Origin: Saprospiraceae bacterium
Lineage (GTDB): Bacteria; Bacteroidota; Bacteroidia; Chitinophagales; Saprospiraceae
DNA: 64,000 bases
NCBI GenBank assembly: GCA_027488935.1
Contig: JAIYAP010000038.1
Coordinates: forward strand, 62,001 to 126,000
Direction: 5' to 3'
Both the position numbers and the translations under genes were made by a program. This document shows, piece after piece, positions 58,701 to 64,000 of this stretch. Under the pieces are notes generated by a model that saw nothing but the letters and a program-made list of their open reading frames with translations, had not been told where the DNA came from and did no database searches. Numbering within the stretch: the stretch's first letter is position 1; each line of letters begins with the position of its first letter.

Positions 58701-60752
58701 AACCTCGATTTCATCAATCGCTACATTGCAGGTTCTGATTTTAATTTTAGAGGGAAGGTATATGACTTTGACGTTAAAGTAGAGGATGTCTTTAAAATGG
58801 AAGGTATTGGTGGCTTCTTGTCCTCCGATACGGTGTTTATTAATGATGTGCCTTATGGCGAAATCACGGGTAACATCGACATGGCTACCCCAAGTGCGCC
58901 CCTTTCCTGGAAAATATTTTTGCAAAATGCCAATCATAAATTGCGTTTCGCAGGTGCCTGGTTGCCCTCCGGTACCCAGACGATGTATGTAGACGACCTT
59001 AATGTGTCGGTAGAACCCGAACACTTTAACAGTCAATTGGATGCCAATGGTTTTCCCTTGCAAATTATTGAAACGTTTGTACCAGGCATCTCCAAAACAA
59101 CTGGGCGATTTGACGCCAATATACACCTCGATGGCCGTTTCAATCGGATTGCCATGAACGGCGATGTACTTATTCGAGAAGGACAACTTCAAATGGATTA
59201 TTTAAAATCCATGTACCATCTTAAAAACCAACCAATTAAATTATCAGAATATAAAATTTGGGCCGATGGCGATACCATTTGGGATGCAACACAAAAAAGT
59301 ATGGCTTTTGTGCGCGGCGGACTTAAACACGATCATTTTGACAACTGGATCATAGATTGCGAAATTAAGTCACGCCGTGGTGATAACTTTATGATTTTGA
59401 ATACTTTACCGGAAGACAATGCCCTTTACTACGGGCAAGGGCTGGGCGAGTTTGATGCCAAATTTTCCGGGTCTTTTAGTCGAACCAATATCCTGGTAAC
59501 CGCTACGACCGGGAAAGACACCCGATTGTACATCCCGCTGACCACTGCATCGGATGCACAAGAAGTAAATTTTATAAAATTCGTTAAAAAAACACCTGTT
59601 GATCTTGATAGTACAAATAATAAAATACTACATTCAGGAATTGGGGAATTAAAAGGCCTTAATTTTGAAATGAATATGAGTGTCACGGATGATGCCGAAA
59701 TTCAATTAATTTTTGACGAACAGGCAGGCGATGTGATCAAGGGTAGGGGAGCGGGCAACATCAAATTAGTGATCAACCGGGAAGGCGAATTCAAGATGTA
59801 TGGCAACTACCAGATTAAAAAAGGGGAATATTTGTTTACCTTGTTAAACTGGATCAACAAGCCATTTACTGTTTCGGAAGGCGGCATGATCAACTGGTAT
59901 GGCGATCCTTATGGTGCACAAATTTCATTGGATGCGACCTATGAGGAAAGTACCCCGGTATATAATTTGGTGCAGGAAGAAATTCAAATTGGCAGCGGCA
60001 CCCAGGATGATTTGGAAAAGGATGCCCGAAAGCCAACCCGTACCATTGTAACCATGCATTTGAAAGGCGACCTTTTAAAGCCGTCAATTGGTTTTGATAT
60101 GGAATTCCCGAATGCAACCGGCCAACTTAAAACGTTCATAGACAACAAATTGCGTTCGCTTCGGTCGGATCAAAACGAGTTGAACCGGCAAGTGTTTGGC
60201 TTGGTCGTAGTGGGGTCTTTTTTGCCCAATAATTCAACGGGCTTTTTACAAAACTCCGATTATGTTTCTTCAGCCTTTAACACCCTGACCCAGGTCTTAA
60301 CCAACCAGTTTTCGAGTTATTTGTCTGGTTTGGCCGCTGAATGGTTTGGTGGAGCAGTTTCCAGCATCGACTTTGATATTGCTTACAATGAGTACCGCAA
60401 CTCTTTGAAAAACCCGGGTGCTACGGCCGATGTTGGTCGAGAGTTGCAATTGCGGCTAAGCAGTGGTTTTGCCAATGATCGGATTACCGTGCAGGTGGGT
60501 TCTCAATTTGGGGTGGGAAGTGTAGGAGCCACCACAACCAATGGCTTTTTGGGCGAGGATGTGGTGGTAGAGATTCAGTTGACCGAAAACAGAAATTGGC
60601 GGCTAAAAATTTACCAACGTACAGAACCCGACATTACAGTAGGGCAGTTGCGCGGTCGATATGGCGCGGGTATTACCTTCCGCCGGGAGTTTGATACCTG
60701 GGAGGAAATGATCCACGGTGCGAACCAAAACATCAAAAAACGAAGCAAATAG
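55779..60752 (+). CDS. TamB-like translocation and assembly module protein
   Basis: The protein has 1657 residues. An N-terminal TM anchor (ENGVFALVSLLVILYFVLQTSYVQNWIIQ, about 28-56) is followed by AsmA/TamB-type repeats with long beta stretches. The DUF490/TamB domain occupies about 1250-1640 (for example DVIKGRGAGNIKLVINREGEFKMYGNYQIKKGEYLFTLLNWINKPFTVSEGGMINW and STVQ-like beta strands). TamB-like proteins form a hydrophobic groove bridging inner and outer membranes and help move lipids or insert outer-membrane proteins. The size is typical of Bacteroidota, where the protein works with a BamA-like partner. Its only neighbour of note is the coiled-coil membrane protein 12 bases upstream. 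Confidence 0.88.
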   Translation: MTQSPSDPKLPVKPSNVVWTRMRRIWRRIENGVFALVSLLVILYFVLQTSYVQNWIIQKITGYLSAELKTEVRINHVNIEFFDNLVLEGFYIQDLQGDTLVYAGKFTAGLNSNIFSLFWNKLEFNEISLQDAKVHIMRPIGAADNNAQFLMDYFTGPPSNDPDKKPAPFIIKIQNLLLKEVEFLSDDQQRGQRMLFKVPYGNVKVNKLDLAEKLADIRSADLRGFLFDFKDYPAPPSTATEANAQTVSLPDTTQNVDNKVFKFLVHQFSLETGRFVMDKYRNTPEVPVMAGVMDYDHLFVDKITIKGEKIEFDENLAFTGVLKELAAKERSGFEIVHSEAGRVVVNDTLTALYQTKIQTAGGSDLGDSILLHYNSYYNYLNFNSKVRLDIHLAAGSKLRLGDVMYFNEATATQSFFVQNKETIADVTGLVEGKVKRLNGRNLDIRIGQNTLIKADFDGNDMDEGADLLQIHVKFKKLISDIASVKQLIPGFNPPGAIYRLGHIGYEGDYDIFFGYDHILNGYLITDIGSGKFDMKLNLADGMQKAQYSGRLNMNQFDLASWTGNKDFGKTTFHVSIEEGSRGLSMETMNLKVKGAVDTFFYKGYNYRNVEMKGAIQNRVFDGKLGINDPNVDFDFDGAINFKDTIPQLAFSADVRRLDLGALNLLNQDWILSGKISEINLNAKNINDLNGTVLLRNVLILQDHEISHRIDSVRLSSYTGFNGMNQFKMNSNIADGYLSGRFKITTVANNLLKLFGKYHPEFAQRLHLPSSDSIALTDQYEMELRIKDTKTLTGLLSEDLAPLKNVTLKASVDAPAGKTNLALWVPVLQYQSFQATEIGLNWDGNKENGDYYFSVPNTTFSENGKLPPIELKGFLKRNALGIKLLARDTAKQSYFIKGVNLDGVLSVVDSLWQMRFNSSELAMFNEDWVISDDNYLRFGEGFFAAKEFEFFSANKRILLDSLNNGRGISLSMTNFNLDFINRYIAGSDFNFRGKVYDFDVKVEDVFKMEGIGGFLSSDTVFINDVPYGEITGNIDMATPSAPLSWKIFLQNANHKLRFAGAWLPSGTQTMYVDDLNVSVEPEHFNSQLDANGFPLQIIETFVPGISKTTGRFDANIHLDGRFNRIAMNGDVLIREGQLQMDYLKSMYHLKNQPIKLSEYKIWADGDTIWDATQKSMAFVRGGLKHDHFDNWIIDCEIKSRRGDNFMILNTLPEDNALYYGQGLGEFDAKFSGSFSRTNILVTATTGKDTRLYIPLTTASDAQEVNFIKFVKKTPVDLDSTNNKILHSGIGELKGLNFEMNMSVTDDAEIQLIFDEQAGDVIKGRGAGNIKLVINREGEFKMYGNYQIKKGEYLFTLLNWINKPFTVSEGGMINWYGDPYGAQISLDATYEESTPVYNLVQEEIQIGSGTQDDLEKDARKPTRTIVTMHLKGDLLKPSIGFDMEFPNATGQLKTFIDNKLRSLRSDQNELNRQVFGLVVVGSFLPNNSTGFLQNSDYVSSAFNTLTQVLTNQFSSYLSGLAAEWFGGAVSSIDFDIAYNEYRNSLKNPGATADVGRELQLRLSSGFANDRITVQVGSQFGVGSVGATTTNGFLGEDVVVEIQLTENRNWRLKIYQRTEPDITVGQLRGRYGAGITFRREFDTWEEMIHGANQNIKKRSK

Positions 60753-60800
60753 GGTGGAAGTGCCTTGTTTTAAATACCTTTGGAAAAAGAATTTTTCAAT

Positions 60801-61205
60801 ATGTTATCAAAAAAAGCACAATACGCAATTAAAGCACTCAGTTACTTGGTTTCTCGGCAGTCGGAATGTCCGATTTTAATTAGTGAAATTGCCGAAAAAA
60901 AGCAAATTCCGCTCAAATTTTTAGAAAATATACTGTTAGAACTGCGTAAAGCGGGCATTTTAGAAAGTAAAAAAGGCAAGGGTGGGGGATACCTAATCAA
61001 AACGAACCCGGAAATGACTTCCTTGGCCAGTGTAATTCGCATTATTGATGGACCGATCGCCATGTTGCCTTGTGTGAGCCTTTATTTTTATGAACGCTGC
61101 GAATCGTGTGATGAAGAGCAATGTAAAATCAATGGTTTGTTTGTAGAAGCCCGGGATGCTGTGCTGGGCGTGTTGGAGCAAAAGACCTTGGCCGATTTGC
61201 GGTAA
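60801..61205 (+). CDS. Rrf2-family transcriptional regulator
   Basis: The protein has 134 residues from ATG 60801 (a TTG at 60780 opens the frame but the family starts MLSKKAQYAIKAL). The winged-helix domain has MLSKKAQYAIKALSYLV, LISEIAEKKQIPLKFLENILLELRKAGILESKKGKGGGYLI. The C-terminal part holds four cysteines (LPCVSLYFYERCESCDEEQC), spaced unlike IscR (C-x5-C-x5-H) but suited to a metal or Fe-S ligand. Rrf2 members sense Fe-S status, nitric oxide or redox. A TACCTTTG box (60775-60782) lies just upstream. The targets are unknown. Confidence 0.87.
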   Translation: MLSKKAQYAIKALSYLVSRQSECPILISEIAEKKQIPLKFLENILLELRKAGILESKKGKGGGYLIKTNPEMTSLASVIRIIDGPIAMLPCVSLYFYERCESCDEEQCKINGLFVEARDAVLGVLEQKTLADLR

Positions 61206-61231
61206 TAATTTGAACCAGCCATCAAAAAACC

Positions 61232-61274
61232 TCCGCGTAACTCCGTACCTCCAAGCTTCTCCGTGGAACCTCTC
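61232..61274. repeat. CACGGAG-type dispersed repeat fragment
   Basis: Read on the minus strand the sequence has TTCCACGGAGAAGCTTGGAG followed by GTACGGAGTTACGCGGAGG. It resembles CACGGAGAAGCACGGAGTTACACGGAG tracts that I recall between genes in many bacterial genomes. Only this degenerate copy is seen here. Confidence 0.5.
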
Positions 61275-61281
61275 CTTCATT

Positions 61282-61413
61282 CTATTTAACATAATATAAA
61301 TTATAGAAAATAAAACCGAGGTTAAATACCGCCTGCAGCATAAAACCATACATGGCATAGGCGTGAATTCCAATTTCGAAACACACTCGATCGATGGCTG
61401 GTTGACTGAACTT
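61282..61413 (-). pseudogene. C-terminal remnant of a membrane protein
   Basis: On the minus strand a 43-codon frame between stops reads KFSQPAIDRVCFEIGIHAYA, continuing MYGFMLQAVFNLGFIFYNLY, then YVK and a stop. It looks like the last helix of an integral membrane protein but there is no ATG and no upstream part; the ATPase gene stop (61423) lies 10 bases away. I do not recognise the family. The segment could be the end of a gene whose 5' part was replaced when the ATPase gene arrived. Confidence 0.35.
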
Positions 61414-61422
61414 CTATAAGTC

Positions 61423-62757
61423 TTATACGCCATTTACAAAATTCTGAACCGCATAAACCGGGTAAATATCAACCCCGTCCACTGACCCGAAGTTTTCAAA
61501 TGAAAACCGGATGCCTTTGTTTCGCTGCTTTTCTTTTAAAAACTGATACATACTTTGCATCGCGCCCGAATGCGCAGCCTTGACTTCAATGGGCAAAATT
61601 TCGGTATTCTTTTGATACACATAATCTACTTCAGCATTGCTACTGGCCGTCTCGCGATGCCAATAATATAAATTTTCCGCGTGGTAAGGATTGCTATATT
61701 TTAACAATTCAATTCCAACGCATAACTCAACCAAGGCACCTTTGTTAATGCTGTTGAAATCGGCAGAAAGTATAATATCCGATAAATTTAGCCCCAAAAT
61801 GCGCTGAAAAATCCCCGTATCATACAACAACATTTTCCGTTTTTTAGGATCGTTTTCTGCGCCAACTGGAATGCCATTTGCAGCGCTATGGGTGACCGGA
61901 ACCACCAGTCCAGCCATGATTAATAAGTTGACAGCCTCTTTGATCTGTACCAATTTTGCCTCTGTAGCCGCTTTGGTATACACAAATTTTCCACCCATTT
62001 GCATCGCTACAGATTCAAACACCTCCAAAACACGCAAAGAAGGTACTTTTTTCTTATATTTCGCAAAATCCGCTTTCACAGAAACCAATAAATCGTCCAG
62101 AACCAATTGAACCTCAAGGAGTCCCCTACCCTGCACATACTTCAAGACAGCCTCTGGCATGCCACCTACCAGCAGAAATTTCTTGAACAAATCAAGCAGT
62201 TTTTCATGCAATATACTTTGAAGCGGAGCATGAATATGGGCATTTTGCTTCATATTAAACAAATGCACCTCCCCTATCGCTAAAAGAAATTCATCAAAGG
62301 AAAAAGGATAGACAAACAAGGAACGGACCCGCCCTACCCCATAAGAAGGCAGTTCATCCAACGCAAATTCTAGCAAGGAGCCGGCAGCCACCACGTGTAA
62401 ATCAGGCATTTTTTCATAAAAAAATCGAAGGGCAGAAATCGCTGGCAAACAAGCCTGAATTTCATCAAAAAACAAGAGTGTTTTACCTGCGATGATCGGC
62501 ACATTCAATACGGCCGATAAGTTCTCACAAATCTGCTGCGGATTTAAATCACCTTCAAATAAGGTATGGATCGAGCGATTTTCTTCAAAATTAACCTCTA
62601 CATAATACTCAAAATGAGCCGACAATGCACGAATAGCCGAAGATTTTCCAACCTGCCGCGCACCACGCAGCAGCAAGGGCTTTCGATCTAACGAAGTTTT
62701 CCAATCCAATAAAATAGGGTCAATCGACCGACTCAAATAAATTTCCGATTTTTTCAC
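61423..62757 (-). CDS. AAA_14/DUF4143 ATPase
   Basis: The protein has about 444 residues. The P-loop domain (about 15-190) has LLRGARQVGKSSAIRALSAHF (Walker A GARQVGKS), LLFFDEIQACLPAISALRFFYE (Walker B and sensor) and VVAAGSLLEFAL. The DUF4143 domain (about 210-430) includes LLVGGMPEAVLKYV, YDTGIFQRILGL, LYYWHRETASSNAEVDYVYQ and LPIEVKAA, the last a PD-(D/E)XK-like strand and Lys. Such ATPases are common and mobile in genomes, with unclear function. An in-frame TAA blocks extension, so start is GTG 62757 or TTG 62763. A duplicated start region lies just upstream. Confidence 0.87.
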   Translation of the reverse strand: MKKSEIYLSRSIDPILLDWKTSLDRKPLLLRGARQVGKSSAIRALSAHFEYYVEVNFEENRSIHTLFEGDLNPQQICENLSAVLNVPIIAGKTLLFFDEIQACLPAISALRFFYEKMPDLHVVAAGSLLEFALDELPSYGVGRVRSLFVYPFSFDEFLLAIGEVHLFNMKQNAHIHAPLQSILHEKLLDLFKKFLLVGGMPEAVLKYVQGRGLLEVQLVLDDLLVSVKADFAKYKKKVPSLRVLEVFESVAMQMGGKFVYTKAATEAKLVQIKEAVNLLIMAGLVVPVTHSAANGIPVGAENDPKKRKMLLYDTGIFQRILGLNLSDIILSADFNSINKGALVELCVGIELLKYSNPYHAENLYYWHRETASSNAEVDYVYQKNTEILPIEVKAAHSGAMQSMYQFLKEKQRNKGIRFSFENFGSVDGVDIYPVYAVQNFVNGV

Positions 62758-62797
62758 AGGCAAACCTTACGTGTTTTTTGATTTTTTCACAGGCAAA
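62747..62797. repeat. 18-bp direct repeat at the ATPase start
   Basis: GATTTTTTCACAGGCAAA occurs at 62747-62764 and 62780-62797, 33 bases apart. The first copy covers the start of the ATPase gene. The second copy sits in its leader and yields a decoy seven-codon frame on the minus strand. Confidence 0.7.
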
Positions 62798-62817
62798 TCT
62801 ACATCAAAATTCCATTT

Positions 62818-63198
62818 TTACCCAGCCGAAATCAAATCCCACAAATTTCCATACAAGTCCTTGAAAACCGCTACCGTTCCATATTCCGCCTCCTCAGGCG
62901 CGCGCACGAATTCGACACCTGCCGTACGCAAACGCTCATAATCCATCCAAAAATCATCCGTTTGCAAAAATAAAAATACCCTTCCCCCTGTCTGGTCCCC
63001 TACCCTGCTCATTTGCAATGGATTAGCGGCCTTGGCTAATAATACCGCGCATTCCGAGCCTGGCGGCCTTACGACCACCCATCTTTTGGTTTCACTCAAT
63101 TGCGTGTCTTCCACCAATTCAAATTCCAACTTTTCGGTGTAAAAAGCCAAGGCTTCATCATAATCGGCGACCACCACCGCCACATGGATCATCTTCAT
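62818..63198 (-). CDS. VOC-family (glyoxalase-fold) protein
   Basis: The protein has 126 residues with two beta-alpha-beta-beta-beta units: MKMIHVAVVVADYDEALAFYTEKLEFELVEDT and GGRVFLFLQTDDFWMDYERLRTAGVEFVRAPEEA, ending AVFKDLYGNLWDLI. His5 and the Glu/Asp near the C-terminus (DLYGNLWDL) are in the usual metal-ligand positions. Members range from glyoxalase I to antibiotic-binding proteins; substrate cannot be inferred. It lies 61 bases upstream of the ATPase on the same strand and could be co-transcribed. Confidence 0.85.
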   Translation of the reverse strand: MKMIHVAVVVADYDEALAFYTEKLEFELVEDTQLSETKRWVVVRPPGSECAVLLAKAANPLQMSRVGDQTGGRVFLFLQTDDFWMDYERLRTAGVEFVRAPEEAEYGTVAVFKDLYGNLWDLISAG

Positions 63199-63327
63199 TT
63201 CGTTTATTATTTAGGTTTAAAGTGCTCGTGCAAAAACAAGTCCGCCAATATCCTCAAAAGCATATAAATTTGCGGTCTTCTATTGTTCACAAACCAAACT
63301 TGGGCTCGCACAACGACCTGTTTTTCA

Positions 63328-64000
63328 ATGAAAAACACTTACTACGACCTGGTTAACCAGACATTTGACTTTCCACAGGATGGATTCAGCCTCAAAAACA
63401 ATCGTTTATTGTTCAATGAGATCGATATTTACGAACTGATCCAAAAATACGGAACCCCACTCAAACTTACCTACCTTCCAAAAATTGGTGAGAAAATTCA
63501 AATGGCCCGCAAATTATTCCGCGACGCCATTCAACGGTACAACTACAACGCCAAATACTATTACTGCTATTGTACCAAAAGTTCGCATTTCGCATTTGTA
63601 CTCAATGAAGTACTCGAAAGCGGTACCTGGCTCGAAACTTCTTCGGCTTTCGACATTGACCTGGTGTTGCGTCTGCACAAATTGGGCAAACTCAACAAAG
63701 GGATCACGATCGTCAACAATGGCTACAAACCGTTGCAATATATAGAGCGGATTGTAGGACTGATCAATACCGGTTTCCAAAAAGTACTGCCGGTTGTCGA
63801 TAATCCGGAAGAATTGGAGTTGTACAACCAATTGGTTAAACAACCTAAAATGACGATCGGCCTGCGCATGGCCACCGAAGAAGAACCCAACTTTGAGTTT
63901 TATACTTCCCGTTTGGGCATTCGCCAAAGCCAGGTTTTGACGTTTTACAAAGAAAAAATTGAAACAAACCCCAAATTTGAACTCAAAATGCTCCACTTTT
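63328..64000 (+). CDS. Arginine decarboxylase (alanine racemase fold), 5' part
   Basis: The frame opens at ATG 63328 and runs off the end of the window after 224 codons. It starts KNTYYDLVNQTFDFPQDGFS, with YGTPLKLTYLP, then YCYCTKSSHFAFVLNEVLES, which carries the PLP-binding Lys in CTKSSHF. Further motifs are GTWLETSSAFDIDLV, RLHKLGKLNKGITIVNNGYK and EEEPNFEFYTSRLGI. This matches a Bacteroidota group of fold-III decarboxylases of about 465 residues annotated as arginine decarboxylase, which would make agmatine for polyamine synthesis. A TAAATTTG box (63265-63272) may mark its promoter. The length and C-terminus are outside the window. Confidence 0.83.
   Translation, partial: MKNTYYDLVNQTFDFPQDGFSLKNNRLLFNEIDIYELIQKYGTPLKLTYLPKIGEKIQMARKLFRDAIQRYNYNAKYYYCYCTKSSHFAFVLNEVLESGTWLETSSAFDIDLVLRLHKLGKLNKGITIVNNGYKPLQYIERIVGLINTGFQKVLPVVDNPEELELYNQLVKQPKMTIGLRMATEEEPNFEFYTSRLGIRQSQVLTFYKEKIETNPKFELKMLHF

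Noticed and set aside
58428-59192. 254-residue minus-strand ORF
   Set aside because: Antisense to the TamB homologue without motifs.
60993-61433. 146-residue minus-strand ORF overlapping Rrf2
   Set aside because: It is antisense to the Rrf2 gene; the better candidate in this gap is the separate remnant frame at 61282-61413.

Overview
This window comes from a member of the Bacteroidota, probably the Saprospiria side of the phylum. Three very large secreted proteins carry type IX secretion system (T9SS) sorting domains: one type A and two of the gliding-motility-associated type B kind. Bacteroidota family markers are common (DUF1599 plus a BT_3928-like protein, DUF3822 plus rsmD, TamB, LytS/LytTR, an alanine-racemase-fold arginine decarboxylase). 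Recognisable promoters have the TAnnTTTG minus-7 box of this phylum, and Shine-Dalgarno sequences are nearly absent. Genus-level placement is inference.

Layout. 1-1930: the end of a DUF1599 gene and a BT_3928-like membrane protein. 1931-3330: a small gene graveyard with a dispersed palindrome, a broken HNH-endonuclease pair, a collapsed SRPBCC-domain gene and short palindromic repeats. 3334-8601: a fused two-domain 2-oxoacid dehydrogenase E1, a small secreted NTF2-like protein, a NamZ/DUF1343 protein, and a DnaQ-type exonuclease fused to a GIY-YIG nuclease. 8600-8918: a repeat island of UUCG-tetraloop hairpins between inverted GTGATGA arrays. 8910-11486: an FtsX/MacB-type permease with a sigma-54-like promoter and two tandem operator-like dyads. 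12105-16061: a fibronectin-III-like protein, tsaD, bactofilin, DUF3822 and rsmD. 16082-18478: a secreted lysyl oxidase in which all recognisable catalytic residues are kept.

18731-22735: START-domain protein, UbiD-type decarboxylase, tRNA-Glu, hemF and a DUF721 protein. 22743-26246: a small glycosylation group (GT4, FkbM methyltransferase, nucleotide-diphospho-sugar transferase) and an ERI1-like exonuclease. 26260-31782: RlmL-like rRNA methyltransferase, a D-cysteine desulfhydrase/ACC deaminase-like enzyme, and a dut / sugar nucleotidyltransferase / TPR operon. 31972-37535: a 998-residue T9SS type B protein, dusB and a CCA-adding enzyme. 37573-40736: a LytS/LytTR two-component pair, then a PTPS/QueD-like enzyme and folE. 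40791-46545: a membrane glycosyltransferase, a lipoprotein, a 1018-residue coiled-coil protein built on an 11-residue period, and a large palindromic element that can fold as a branched hairpin.

46550-64000: cystathionine beta-synthase-like enzyme, plsC, a 1984-residue T9SS type B protein, a membrane-anchored coiled-coil protein followed closely by a TamB homologue, an Rrf2 regulator, an AAA_14/DUF4143 ATPase next to a gene remnant, a VOC protein and the start of arginine decarboxylase. Most of the window is ordinary chromosomal housekeeping sequence. The most unusual items are the complete lysyl oxidase, the hendecad coiled-coil protein, the sigma-54/tandem-dyad control region and two palindromic repeat islands. 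I found no CRISPR array, insertion sequence transposase, prophage or plasmid origin.
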